From assembly GCF_037975245.1 (NCBI RefSeq), contig NC_092573.1, positions 11,440,001 to 11,504,000 of the forward strand: 64,000 nt of DNA. The letters run 5' to 3'. Below are positions 12,712-26,515 of the stretch, one piece after another. Under the pieces are notes generated by a model. It worked only from the letters and a program-made list of their open reading frames with translations. It did no database searches and was not told where the DNA came from. The stretch comes from Apostichopus japonicus (taxonomy: Eukaryota > Echinodermata > Holothuroidea > Aspidochirotida > Stichopodidae). Position numbers and translations under genes: made by a program. How positions within the stretch are numbered: position 1 is the stretch's first letter; each line of letters starts with the position of its first letter.

Positions 12712-13105
12712 GTGCGTTTGTTTTGCTATCTGACCGAGGACTTGAACAAAAGAATTTCAGGTCCTCGGTTGTGATTTCTAAAGAATCACCACGTCCTCGG
12801 AAGAATTCTATTGTATGGGGTATTGTTAAGGTTAGGGTACGTGGATTTGAACAATGGAAAATACAATGGGGTCCTCGGTCTGAATGTAATACAAACATAT
12901 GTGTGTGTGTGTGCGTTTGTTTTGCTATCTGACCGAGGACTTGAACAAAAGAATTTCAGGTCCTCGGTTGTGATTTCTAAAGAATCACCACGTCCTCGGA
13001 AGAATTCTATTGTATGGGGTATTGTTAAAGTTATAGGGTACGTGGATTTGAACAATGGAAAATACAATGGGGTCCTCGGTCTGAATGAAACACAAACATG
13101 TGTGC
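12712..13105. repeat. Two tandem copies of a 199-bp unit rich in GTCCTCGG
   Basis: The copies start at 12712 and 12911 and are nearly identical; the second has a 2-bp insertion in GTTATAGGGTACG. Each unit has one ACCGAGGAC and three GTCCTCGG words. The first pair forms 9-bp inverted arms (12733-12741 with 12761-12769, and 12932-12940 with 12960-12968) around a 19-base spacer. TG/GT microsatellite lies between and after the copies (12899-12914 and 13126-13152). Confidence 0.9.
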
Positions 13106-15981
13106 GACAAGGTATTAAGTGTTGGTATGTGTGTATGTGTGTGTGTGTGTGTATGTCCAAGGTGCTACCCACGAGAACAGCACAAAGTACAAAGACCACC
13201 CTTGAATTGTTCTTATCCGTGTATAGAATTTCATCACAATAACATAGAAAATCTTAAAAACTTTTAGAATTTTACCGCCAAACACGACCTTTCCTCGACA
13301 ATTTGTTGATATCAATGATGGAAAATATACCGTTGCTTTAGATGAATGAGGTGTGATATTAATTTTTAACTTCCTATATGGTAACACATTGAATTCGTTT
13401 TTTTTTATCTTGAGGCCGTAATATCCTGTGACATTGTGTTTACCTTGAAAGTTTTATTTATTTATGTAATATTTCCTGTTGAGAAGTTATCGCCCTTCCT
13501 TTACATCCCAGGAATAAATAAAATATAAAATGAAATGAAAAGAAAAGAAAAGAAAAAACAAAACAAAACAAAACACTTTCTTTGCTTACTATAGGTAGAA
13601 CCGAAGAAATAATTCTTATCAACATCGTACTGCAGGTTGATAACCTTGAGAAGATTTTGTTCGGTTAGACACTTGACAGGAGTCCTAGTTTTAAGATACT
13701 TTTTTTTTTCTTTTCTCCCTCAACCCTCCTCCTTTTGGGGAGTGTTCGTGATAAAGTTAAAAAAGAAATGTTATTTGGGATGTTCTTCCGTTTGGTATTC
13801 AGTGGTATGTATCAGAGTTGCAACCACGTATACTTCTAGGGTAACAAAGACGGTGGTTTCGCCCCTGGTATATGGATATATTTTTTTCTAATACAGATCT
13901 CCCGGGTCATTTCAAGGGTTCGTTGTTTCAAAATCTACCATCTTAATTCCCTAAAGCCAAAAAAATAAAATGATAACTTAGCAAAAAACAAAACAAAAAT
14001 GTTTGCAGGCGAACCTTCTTATGCCTTCAGTCATCGGCTGTGCTTTAATGAAACACAACTTGGGTTCAAGAAGTGACACGGTTTCTTCTATTTCATATAT
14101 ATCTATATATTTTCCCCCGTTTTCTTTTTTGTTCTGTATAAAAGTGACTTGTGATTATGTGCTTTGCTGCACCAATCATATATGCTTATTAACATATGTT
14201 TACAGACAAAGTTTTACGTAATGAGCTGATAATGAAATTATAATTTATAAATTTTCTGTTTTTCAAGAGGTTAATCTTGCTCAGAACAAACAAGATTACG
14301 AACATAGCTTGCATATGTTAACTAGTTAATGGAGTAGACTACTTGGTGAACCTCTTTTAAATATTATCTATACGCATCTTATTATAATTCATAGGATCTA
14401 TTTATTATTTAATACCTTTACTTATAAATGCTTTGAAAGTGTTTAGTCTGAGGTATGGGCATTACCGGTACAAAATGCTACTTACGTCAGAATTATAAAA
14501 AACAACTGAAAAAATAATTAAGTCTTAAAGATTGAACATATTTATTCGGTTGGTTGTGGTCAGTGCCAGAATAGAAGCATATGGGGCCCTTAGGCACCAT
14601 TTGCGTGCCCCTCACACATGAATTAAATTTTGCAGACCAAACTGACCGAAAATAGAAAATTCATATGTCTTGCCTGGAAGCTTCGATAGAGACCCCACTT
14701 ATCTTTCGACTCCCGTTGAACTTGGACCCACATAACTACTATTACTAATCTAAAGCAACTGTTTGACTTTGTATTGACAATGTTTTTCCAAATGTATGGA
14801 ATATCACTAACGATTTTAAAGAAACAAAATGGTGCTGAATTGACAATCCAATTAATGTGTTCTTTGTGACATTTGACGCAGTTAGGTTATAAAGTCCCCC
14901 GCAGTACAAAGGACCATCCTCTACCCAGTAAATGTGGATCTTTGAAAACGGGGAGTATGTTGGGGGTGTGTGGGAGGGGCTGGTAAGGAGAGGTGGCCTA
15001 AATACCAGTCACACTCCTCATGCGGGCTATATATGACTCTTTTTCCAAGTTCGCCAAGATTTCAATGGTAGTCTATATATATGTGTAATTTCATCTTTCA
15101 TTTTATCAACATCTTCTGTCCAACGTCTTTGAATATAAAATATTACAATTGTCCATTACAAACAGTGACCTCGACACGGGACAGAGATTGAAATTGAGGG
15201 GATTGGGTGGGGGAGTCGTGGGGGGGGGAGGGATGGTGCAGAATTCATATCAACTGTTTGACCGTTTGTCAAAGCTTGCATCCGAGCAACATCTATAGAC
15301 CAAGACGCAAAGGGGTACAATGGGTGCGTACGCAACCACCATCCCCATGCATGCATTCAAAGGTCCACATTTTCCTGGGCTTTAGTGAGAGGAAGTCAGC
15401 ACAAATTTTGACAAATGTTACAAAACAAATTAATATGACTGGAAATTGTATCACCATATTGTGTCTTAGCATACTTAATTATAAAACCAGTTGACAGATT
15501 GCCTAGGACGGTCTTTTAATGTGAGTCTTCAGTAACGTATATATAAATATATATACAACCACATTGAAGATCCTGCGTACGTGCGCGAGCTACGTGCGCA
15601 CCATACGAGTGTACGTCAGCCTTTATACCAATGATTATAACATGTTAAACTTGTTGTTAGACATTGCGCCTGTTATATAGCTTAGTTTCTATCTAGCAAC
15701 TTGAGGGACATTATATAATATATGTAAAACACCAAACGTTCTATCTGGTGAGCTCTTGTCATGACATTTAACCGAGACTCAATGCACTACTTTTTATGGT
15801 TACATGCATTTAAATGTTTCAAGTACCAACGTCTACGTTCGCGGGACTCTAACGTCTTGTGAACTATATAGATAGGGGCACATGCAAGGTTCCATCCCAT
15901 GGTATCATATGAAATGACCTCATTCGTATTCTAGTCACGCATTGATATATAATGAACTTCCATAAAAACAGATTAGGGTAT
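13106..15981. other. No gene recognised; purine-rich simple repeat at 13519-13575
   Basis: GAAAA and CAAAA simple repeats at 13519-13575, G-rich DNA at 15205-15235. No supported coding sequence. Confidence 0.6.
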
Positions 15982-16023
15982 ATCGAAGCATGGAGCTATA
16001 GGTTTATAGCTCCATGATCGAAG
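15982..16023. repeat. Perfect 12-bp hairpin flanked by 7-bp direct repeats
   Basis: CATGGAGCTATA (15989-16000), loop GGTT, then TATAGCTCCATG (16005-16016) form a perfect inverted repeat. ATCGAAG lies immediately outside on both sides (15982-15988 and 16017-16023). The layout mimics a tiny inverted-repeat insertion with a target duplication. Confidence 0.85.
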
Positions 16024-19000
16024 TAATCTAAGCCTGCTTGATATTACGCTCCTCCCCCCTCCCCTCCCCTCCCCCATCCCCATTCCCCGCTCTAATTAAT
16101 TATCTTACAATGTTTTTCGAGATCACTTTTAACAGGATTACTTTAGGCGGAAGTCATGTCGGTTTGGTATGTCACTGCACTGCCCAAATAACACGGAAAC
16201 ATTTGAACGGTAGTAATTCTTCTTTGGCTATTTTCATAATATTTCACCTTTGAAATAATGATAAAGGACTGGAATGAGTTAGTTAAGGCACTGATGATGT
16301 CGGATCTTCATGTGCAGTTGAAAAATACTTGTTAATCTTTATTGTTATATAACTTCTCAAAAGTCAAATCAATAACTCGTTTTAAACTTGGTATATATAT
16401 AGAGGGCTCTGACGGATGGGTGGTAATGTGTGACAAACGGGACACGACTGTTCGGACTCTTACGGTTATATTCAATGCTGTCAAAAAGAAAACATATTTT
16501 GCTTAACACATACAATAATTCAAACGGACAGGGTACAGTATACAACACCGATGACATTGACAGAGCACAGAACTTGTTTACCAAAAAGTGTTTATTTCGG
16601 AAACGCCTGTGTCCATCTTCAGCGCGAGAATCTGTGAATTAAGTGACTTGACGAATTCACTTGTTCGTAAATTTATATATGGTCCAGGTTTGAAAGCAGA
16701 TCGTTCATAAACATATACCAATGAAATTTAATCCATGGCAAATGCAGACATTTCTTGGTTTGTTTTATATGTGTGTCATTATATTGAACCGGATTAAGTT
16801 TCAGTGTCATGCCAAAGATATTTTCCCACCGGTATAGCGAAGTCAACAACCATTTCTATATAACCTCTTTGCCAGCGTTAACTGTTGGTGTACGATGGTA
16901 ATGGGCTACACTACTAAATTTATGGCACACAAGCTCTTTGTAAGAGACATAAGTCTGACAGAATCGGCCTGGCTTCCGAATTATGAAAATAATTAATTTG
17001 GAAAACGAGAGGTCATTTACCTCCTCGTGACGAAATTATATTTCTTTTGGGAATTACAGAACATATATAACATCCCCTGATTTTTTTTGCAAAATGGATT
17101 TAACAATAACAATTACTTATACTTTCAAATATGAGCTTTCATTTCTCTTGAGTGTCGAAATGTATCTATATATATTTATTAATAACAAGAAAACACAAAG
17201 AAATATAACTGCTATGAGATTCCTTGCACTACTGATAAAGGAAATGAAGCTATTGATGTCATGAAACAAATTTTTCTTTCTTTTTAACATAATTTTTTGT
17301 GCAGAAGAGATGATTGAAGCAAATTAAATGGAAAAGGAAATTATTATATAATTATTTTAATAATAATATTGATGGATGGATGGATATATGCCTATAAAAT
17401 AACTTTTTCGCTATTAAATTGTCATACATCAATATTACTTGATTAGATTTAATTTGATACGTGACTATAGTGTGGAATATATATACAATAATCGGAGTTT
17501 CTCTCACATAGCTAGCCATGTCCGTGAATTTGATGAAGTTTGGTTTTTGTATCGGGACGTAAAGTGTCTGTTACCAGGGAGTTCCATAACAACTCCCTGC
17601 TGTTACATAGCTGTCGTATGTAATCTTCAGCAGAGTTGCCTATAGTTCGTCATGGGCGCTGCGGTTATACTGAACCAAGTATAGTTCCTTAATTGAAATG
17701 TCCCCACTCCTCCGCACACATGCAGCATTGCAGGAGAGAAAATAACTCAGATAAAAGAGAGAAAGGAAAAATGAAGAAGATGGCCAGGCAGTTTATATGT
17801 CGTCCGTAGGATGGGACGTCACGTGTTTGATCCCGTGGGAGTAGACATAGGCGTGAAAACGATCACACTTGCCAGAACTTGTTATGTTCTCTGCACTCTT
17901 CACAATGAAACAGGAGGTCTCGTAGAAGCCTGCCGTAAGAATGGATATAATCATCACCCCTATACGCAGTATGTGTGTGGGTGTGTGTGCTATCAGTAAA
18001 CTCGTCTTCCTACAGAAGAAAGTCATGATGTATATAGTTTTAATTTTTTTTGAGTTATAACAGGAGGCAATTATTTTAAGCATCCCAGTGAAATTTACAT
18101 ACGACATAGTCCGACATAGCATTTACGAGATATTGATAGTTGAAATTGTCACATATACATTATAATAGTCACCTTACATGAAATATACCGGGTGCCAACT
18201 TTACCTATAAGGGGATGTATAATGTATTATATAAAAGTGACTACATATTGATAGAGATAAATCCCATATTTGAAGTAGACATTAAGATGTGAATTCTGAA
18301 GAAAGATAGAATACAAGTTGATCTATTTCTTGTGTGATATCACATCTGTCTCCTTTAACTTCACTATTTGGCAAAAAATGGAGTTTCAACGTCAGATGTC
18401 AAAGTCTTGTCATTCGTTCGTTCGCCTTCTAGTATTATAAATATATTCCTGTTAAATTTACAGATTACAGTATCTTCAATTACTCCTTAAAGGCAATTTC
18501 GATTTCAAAAATTTTTGAGGAAGAAACATATAGTATAGCTAAATTAAAAACTGAAGCATTGTGTCACACTGCATTGGTGATAATCCCCTTGTGAGTATTA
18601 CCAAGCATAATGACGATTGCAGTCTGGCTAAAAAAAAAAAGTAATTTTTCTAAGAAACGCTTCTGTTCATTTTCCTTGCGAGCATTTACAGTAAATATTA
18701 ATTAATCTTTGAGCAAATCTTTTCGGTACTATGTGAACTTGAAATGCCATAGTCGGGTTCATGCGAACTCTCTCAGTATACAGAAATCATTCGTTAATTG
18801 CTGAAGGACTTTTTAACAGTATTTTTTGCGAGCGCAAACCCTTACAGGGAAAATTGCGATGGCGCCCCTTTGACATTTACCAGGAATGATTGAACACTTT
18901 TTTTTGTGACAAAACGCAAATCACGCAGTCTCAATTTCAAGTAAGATAGATGGCGGATTTTCGGATGCTTTCATGTGCCTACATTGCAACAGTACTCAAA

Positions 19001-20515
19001 CTACTAGGCAAAACGGTTGGACGTGCATGGTGATGGCTGAACTATAAATTGCACTTTGAGTGTGGTTGCTGTTTCACTTATATACCACTTCATGTGCAAT
19101 TTACTTTAATGACACACGGTCCTATAGATAACATAAACTGATGTATTTATGGGACTCCTTGCCAGTTGGATATATATAATTCTTCTAAAATGAGAATTTG
19201 AGTCAACTCTACAGGAATTTGTATATATTATTATTTGTACATATTATTTGTATATTTGTATATATTGTTACGTAATGTTTTATATTTAGCTTGCAAACCT
19301 TTACTCTGTTTGTGTTTATAATGCATGATGGTTACTGATGTGGTTTTGGTTAACTGAACCTGACGAATTACGTTACCTTCAAGTCCATTTGCATTCCTTT
19401 ACTGACTAGTCCATGAAGTCTCGGCCACCGGATTTGTGCAAACTGGAAGACATTTTAATGGACAGTTGGAAACCGCAACATATCTCATAATCGAACCATA
19501 TTCCTAGTCCAACTATTATACCCACCTAGCTTTCCGTAAATGCTTTGAATATAACCAAAATCAGCTTGTCCGTATACAGAGTACAATAGCCGGACATAAA
19601 CCGTGTCACGTTGCGGTCGTATCTATATAGGCCTTACAATTACTTGCAACTTTGTGTTATATCACTTATCATGCTATAAAATGTTCCAATAGTGTTTCGT
19701 TTTATTTGTTGGCTATAGGTCTACTGCACAGTGGTTTCATTACAAATAATAAACTTCCTCAGAACAGTTAGTTGATCTGATAGGATTTACACAACTGACT
19801 TGAAACTCATCTGTACATCACATCCACCCCCCCCCCCCCCTTCGGCCCCTCCTCATACTTACGAGAAAGATAACAAGGCTGGTCATCAAATGTGGTCAAA
19901 GTGTTCCTCTTGCCTTTATATATAGTGCTTCCGCAGGTCAAGTAGGCTACATAACATGTTTACCGCCGCTACATACCAGACTGTTTGAAAAGCACTTCAG
20001 AATTGTCCTCATACAATAAAATTACCAGAAGCTAAATATTGTACAAAGAGCTCCATCTAAAATTGAACTAGGACAAGCATTTTCACTCTCGAAGACATTT
20101 AAGTGTCTAAATTGATCAACGACGACGTTTTGAATAATTTGGATGGTGAGAACCTCCATGGTAAATACTTGTAAAAGAATTTCTATCATCTTCAAAGCAG
20201 GAGGCTATATTTATGTTTTTTTTTAGCTTTCTCAACATCTCGAAGCATATGAAACGACATATCTTCAGTGATAATGGATTTGGAAACATTTAACTATATT
20301 TTGACAAATTCGCTAAAAATTGGACCGTGATCACCATATAAAAATTTTCTAGCCGTATTGAATGTATATGTTATATGTATTCCAGATGAAAGGTTTTTAA
20401 TGAAATCAAAGCAGAACGAATATTCACGTGGTTATATAGTATAAGGAAGCGCTATAAAATGAGTGTACATAGGGTGATATTACGTAATAGCTCTGTGCCT
20501 ACATACGGGTATACT
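16024..20515. other. No gene recognised
   Basis: AT-rich DNA. A 9-bp perfect hairpin lies at 17575-17599 (CAGGGAGTT, 7-base loop, AACTCCCTG). This is where downstream exons of the minus-strand receptor would be expected, but no TM5-TM7 peptide or NPxxY-type motif was recognised. Confidence 0.5.
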
Positions 20516-20521
20516 ACTTAC

Positions 20522-21013
20522 CTGTGGAATGCTGAAAATAAAGCTAGCTGCCCAGGCTACTGTAAGCATCACTTTACATCTCAAGTCCGCCTGCCGGACA
20601 CTAAGAGGATGGACAATGGCCATACATCTATCCAAACTAATGACCACCACGATAAATGACGAGGAGAATAGATTCGCCTGCTCCAGGAACGTAATAATTT
20701 TGCAGGCATGATTTCCCGCCAAAAATGCCTTGGTGTGTATCCATATGACGTTGGCGGGAATGTTGAAGAACGTAATAAGAAGATCAGATATCATCAGATG
20801 AAAAACGACTAGATTAATACGAGAGAAATGTTTTCTGTCTCTCCATAAGACCAACCCAAGGAAACTGTTGAGGATGATTGAAATGAAGAAGACCGCTGTC
20901 TCTACGATCCATCGGACGGTATGTCCGATGTCGTGAGCACGAAGACTGTCCGCTGCAGATTCTGTCGAAGGTTCCACAAAATATGGTGAAGATGTTGCAT
21001 TCTGCAACTCCAT
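20522..21013 (-). CDS. GnRH/corazonin/AKH-type G-protein-coupled receptor, first coding exon (164 aa, partial)
   Basis: This exon encodes the N-terminal half of a class A peptide-hormone receptor at the plasma membrane. The ATG at 21013 is preceded in frame by TAG, and has A at -3 and G at +4. Visible features are an N-glycosylation site at N5, TM1 (about 33-56, N49), TM2 with SD77LL, C104 at the top of TM3, SLD128RC at its foot and TM4 with W154. The stretches SRINLVVFHLMISDLL and SSSFIVVVISLDR are typical of the GnRH, corazonin and adipokinetic hormone receptor clade. The exon ends FSIPQ followed by the donor GTAAGT (20521-20516), giving a phase 0 intron. In human GNRHR the first intron also falls after a PQ in TM4, at residue 174. 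Assignment within the clade needs TM5-TM7, which were not found. Confidence 0.92.
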
Positions 21014-23950
21014 CTTAGACTAATATTCATTACAATCCTTCTTTTACAAGAGTTCTATAACGTGACTGGTCTGTCTTGTTTCTGAAGTTACGTTTAAGCT
21101 TTCCCCGACACCCTCGTGATGTGTTGTGGCAGTATTTATATCGATGTCAATTAAACGATAACTATATGTTTAGTAACACAAATTACCACAAACCTGCCCA
21201 GGAGATATCAGGTAATAGTTTATTAACACAGAATATACGTGGAGATTATGGAAATCCCTTCATCGATGTTTCACAAACTATTCATTTGGCTATTCATGGA
21301 AATAGAAAACTTGGCGTCTAGCTTTTCTCTTAACTTGATTTGCATCTTTGAGTGGGTGTCGATTGATTAAACCGCTGTATTCACTTTCTTTATATAGCGT
21401 TTGGAATCAAATATGTTATCAAATTCCTCTCTTTTATCGATCTATGATAATCTATATAAAACACAACATTCTTTATAAGGTGATTCAACAAACCGAATCA
21501 TGCGTGTGGATCAGTACGATATGAATAGAGGATTTAATATCAATTTCCTATTCACGCACTATCTGATAGTCATATTGTGTGAGTGACTGAGATATTTCAA
21601 GTTTTCAAACACTATATATATGAGTATACTCAAATTGAGAAAGACTGATCATTTGGAATCCCAATTTAGCTACTAAACTTTCAAGTATCACTCTTAGTTG
21701 GTTACAAAATTCGGATATAACAAAACTTTATGAGGGAAAGAATAATATAGAATTACGAATACTGTTGGCAGTAAAAAACAACATTTTGTTCCAAAAAAGT
21801 TGCTCCAAGGAAGATGCTGTTTAAATAATAATTGCTTTATCTTTCTGGTGAAGTATTTTGCATAGACGGCACTATAGCTTTCCTTTGTTCCATTTCCGAG
21901 AAAACTCCATTCCTTTCAGAATATAGAAGACAAAACACAAATATTTCACCAAGCCAATAATTAACAGGCGTTTCCTTTGGCTCGTATAAATCCAGCAACG
22001 CTTATAAGAGATTCTGTTTCTATAAATTCTTTTTCTTCAAAGATTTAAAAAACTTCTTTATTGTCCAAAGGATGAAATGATTCCCACGTTATATAGGAGA
22101 CAGAAAGGAGACATTGATACACAGACAACATCCTCTGCACGGACGATATTTAGTTTCAAAATATATAATTTCATTTTATGATCATTTTCAACCAATCCAA
22201 TGCTCTTGGTTCCGTTTGACGTCATGCCATTCCAAAAAAAATAATGAGTTTCACATTTGATATTAACCTTTGATTTATCGCGATAAAGTACACTATAACA
22301 ATCAAAAAGAGAAGATTCTTTGCTATCCGTGTCGAATCGAAATTAATGAACTCATTTCAAAACTGTGTTTTTTCTCTTATCTTTGTATATATCTATATAC
22401 TTGATCTTGTATTCCCCAAGTCTCGTTCGCAGTGAGTACCTCCTTCAAATCGTTCTAGACCACCGGTGTCATTAAGACCAATAATTTGCTAGACGCGTTG
22501 CTAACCAGCTGTGGTAATTGACAAAATGTCACGATAATTCACTCCAAAGGAGATCGAAAACAAGACATTTCAAACAAATCTATAAAGTGGCACATAAAAC
22601 GTTTCCGTGTTTTGCTGGTCTGAATGTTTGCCCAATATATTAACTCTTTTTCTTTCCTTTTTTTATAATGCAAATCAGATGACTTGTTTCATATAAACTG
22701 CAATGCAGGCATACCTGGTAAAAGTGATCAAAAGTTTCTCGTTGAAATCAGCCGGTAAGATTGCTCTGCAATGAATCTAATGCAGACTCGTCGCGATTTC
22801 AGAGTATTATTATTATTATGATTTTTAAACGTCACAAGATACTCAATGCTGATTGGCTGATGGTTAGTGCTCGTCGAAAATTAATCGAATAAAATTCAAG
22901 ATCGGCGGTTTGTGCAAGTCACCACTTGTAGGGGAAAGTGTAAAGGCTTATACACCCGTAATCATACAAAGAAACGCTGCCACTGATGAGAAGCCACTCG
23001 CATGTTTTTACGACTTGAAAGGGATTAAAGCGAAAGAGATTCTATACTGTTATGAAATGGTTTAGCTTTATAGTAATGAACAATTGTCTCCTTTAATTCA
23101 TATTTAATCGATATAAATAGTCCTATATATTTTTTTTTATTTAGTTTTTTTCTTCCAAAACTTTTATTAGCCTCTGAAGTAGATCCTGCTATGATCCAAA
23201 CGTCAGGCCTACTTACTTTTACACATTCTCTTACACATGGCTCTTTAGTGGATGAGCAGTATGCTTAAAGTTTTGTTCTATTCCTTTTTTTTATTAGGGC
23301 AGATAAAGAGTTTTTTAATGGGGAGAAGTAATTTGAATGCGTTTTAGATGTATTTTGAGGGATTAGGAATATTTTAGGGGAAGGGAGTCAGAGTTGGAAA
23401 TCAGTGATGGATTACTAAATTGTATAATATCGGTGTAATCTATGTTTCACCTGCCTAAAAACGATGTGCAGTCCCTGACTAGCACGTCGTTAATTTCTTC
23501 TTTCATTTTTATTTTGTATGATTTCATTTTTCTGCAGTAGCGACCCCATCCCGTGGTCTCTTTCTTTCTCTCTCTTGATTCCAGTTTGTGTGGTTGTTCT
23601 TCTTGAATGTTTCAGTTTTCTTGTTACAAGATCGACGAGCGTAACAAGCAACATTGATATATCTCAAGATGACAACGTTTTACTCGTGAGACAAATTATG
23701 TTTAGTTAAAAGTGGAATACCTGTTTTGGGAATACATATAAAAAATTGCAATTTCAGTTTTAGTTAACAAGTCGAAAAACGTTGCTTTAGAGAAGCAATT
23801 ATCTTTTACAAATAGGATATTTCCTTTTGGATTGGGCTTGGGTTTGGGAAGGGATGTATAGGTATCCTACAATTTGACAAATGTACTAAAAATTATATCG
23901 TAGAAGGAAGTGAACCAGAAAGCCAGCAGGCTGAGTGATTCCTAGCCATA
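21014..23950. other. No gene recognised; 5' side of the receptor gene
   Basis: The first bases are the 5' leader of the receptor. The rest is AT-rich without a recognised exon or core promoter. Confidence 0.5.
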
Positions 23951-23952
23951 TA

Positions 23953-24029
<77 letters not shown>

Positions 24030-24052
24030 GTATATGTATATATATATATATA
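23951..24052. repeat. (TA)n microsatellite, about 100 bp
   Basis: Nearly pure TA dinucleotides with a few TATG interruptions from 24022 on. It could extrude as cruciform DNA and is likely to vary in length. Confidence 0.97.
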
Positions 24053-24162
24053 TCTGGACACATTCACTTTATCGGAAACATAGGGGCAATTGAGGAACAT
24101 CGAAAAAACATTATGTGTCTTGCAAATGTTACATAGTGATCCCTTTGATGTGCGTTTATACT

Positions 24163-24372
24163 GCAGGGCCTGTTTTAAGATTTTTAGTGGGTGGGCCATT
24201 TCCCAAAAAGGGACCATGACACTATCTAAGCGGAGCTCCAGCATCGGTTGGCGCGTAGCCCAGCCAGAAATAGTTTTAACTCCCAGATTGCCGGAAATAG
24301 CACTTCCCATGCCTTTTTAGTTGCATCTAAACATTCTTTATTTTTACACCCCCCCCCCCCTCATGCCCTAAA
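24163..24372. mobile_element. Diverged MITE related to those at 3780 and 8650
   Basis: The core CACTATCTAAGCGGAGC, a GGTTGGCGCGTAGC word and an AGATTGCCGGAAATAGCACT stretch align with the two better-preserved elements. A C12 run lies near the right end. Possible ends are CAGGGC and GCCCT, but no target duplication can be recognised, so the limits are approximate. Confidence 0.6.
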
Positions 24373-26515
24373 GACTTGAAAGGTAAATTATAGAAAATTC
24401 GGTAAAATCTGTTTTACACAGGTAATTGAAGATATGAAGCACGCTAGGGCATTCTCATAGTAGCTGAAGCCTGTATATGCTGAGGGGAAGCCAAATGGGC
24501 AATATATTAATTTTCAGGTTGTGTTATCATTATTTGTTTTACATGCCAACAAAAGGGACCTACTGGGGGGAGGGGGGTGTTATCTGATGTGGCTGGGTCG
24601 TGTAGGGGACATTGCCTCAATATTCTTAGTTAAAACATTGGGGCATTGATATAGGGGGCTAACAATGAAACTGATAGGCCTATATAAATCATATAGTCGT
24701 ATTTAATATATATTTATGAACAGTACTTTCACATAAGACTGCTGCATTGTTCACGCAGGATAAATCTTAAGACGAGGATCGCACCGTCACAGACTTACAT
24801 GTATGGGGACTATATATGTTGAGAGCGGATCAGTCGTTCGATTGTTTGGCTTTTCATGCCCAATTTCTTTCTTGTGTGACTTTCCTTAAAAAGTACCATT
24901 TTTTTTGAACGTCATTCCTATAATACGTGCCTAGAATCTTGAGGTTGCACACTACTGACTAACTGAAATAGCGCATATTGTCCAGGCGTTCACATTATCG
25001 TAGGCCTATACTTCCATTAGGGAAGTGGAAATCCCCCCCCCCCCCCCAACAGGATACTGCCCTGTACTTGGCATCAGTTAACTTAATCACATATAAAATA
25101 TTTTGTGAACATATCTGTACGTAACTACTAAACTAAAAGTTGAGGTATAATGGGTAACATGGCTATAACAAGAACATGACTAGCAGCTTTGCACATAGGC
25201 TTAGCAGATAGCCTCAGCAGTGTATGGGCGCGGTTCCTCATTTAATCATTCTATAAAAGAAATCCGTAATTCTTACACCAACCCACTTGAAAGTTCTACT
25301 TTTCATCGAGGGTGTGAGCAGATGAGAATAAAACATAAATTACTACTAATCTCTTAGCAAAATGTTTGAACTCCTATATGAGATACACGCGTCATTGTGA
25401 GCCTGATCTATCAGGCATATCGCCAATACGAGCCAGACACTAAACCTGGAGGGGGCGAGGGGGGGGGGCATTTCAAAGTGTGTCCCACACCCTTCAGAAA
25501 GTGGGGGACGTGTCGCCCATCCCTCACCCCTGGTTGACTCCCCTGACTGCAAACACACGTGCGCGCACAAACAAAAACACTACCTTTTTCATAAGAGGGA
25601 ACCTCGAGAGAATTGGACAACTCTGTGAGCAGTATATGCCACAGAGCTACTGCGCTGTGAATTAATCACGTGATATTCTACAATTGAATTGCCCTTTCTG
25701 ATACACGTATAGTTGTTGCTTATTCTGATGGCACCCATGCATGCATTCAATTGTGTTAAACATGCAATTGATTAAATGAAGGCGCAGTAAGTAATATACG
25801 TATTCGCACATGTATTAACTACATCATGAATCACGACTTAAAAGGCTTTCAGTTTTCTAATGGATGATGTGCACATATATACATGTTAAATGTTTCATGA
25901 ATTACGACAGATTCTGTTTCTTCTGAATGCACCTTCACAGTTTGTTTTTCTTTATAAACGCTTAATGGATTAAGAAAGATGTTAAGTATTCCCTAAAGTG
26001 TATACTGCTTGCATAATGAATACAGAAATGATGTCCTTTTGTTTTGCTAACGAATGTGCGGATCGGTCTATATGTGAAACGTGGCATGAACGATAACGGT
26101 CACGACCTCAATCTTAAAATGCAACAACTTAGTCGTCTCTTCAATTCGCAATGAATTAGGGCCTAAGAAGGGCTCTCCTCCAATCAGCTTTGGTACACGC
26201 ACGGATTGGTTGATGAATGTGTAATGTGTTTAGAAGGATTCATCTTCTGTTCACGAATCCATGTGAATCTAAATTTGTACGGGCTTTAAGGGATAAACCA
26301 GCTAGAGGAACACTATGTGACACTGATATGGAAATGGAAAAACAAAATCACCAAGGCTAGTTCAAGAAATCTCATCTCAATATCGTGTCCCTAACACAAG
26401 CAGCCAATTCACATGCTACTATGATACTAGTATACAATATTATTGTACTGTAATCTTAATAAAAGTACCAATATAATTTGTAAGCATAATATATCATTGT
26501 ACGGTACCAATTGTA
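24373..26515. other. No gene recognised
   Basis: AT-rich DNA with a C14 run near 25034 and a G-rich/C-rich patch at 25446-25545. Open frames over that patch are proline-rich low complexity. Confidence 0.6.

Noticed and set aside
12786-13242. Overlapping open frames of about 140 codons on both strands
   Set aside because: They run through the 199-bp duplication and GT microsatellite, repeat themselves and have no protein-like features.
23942-24310. Open frame of 122 codons on the minus strand
   Set aside because: Half is poly(Tyr-Ile) read from the TA microsatellite and the rest is MITE sequence.
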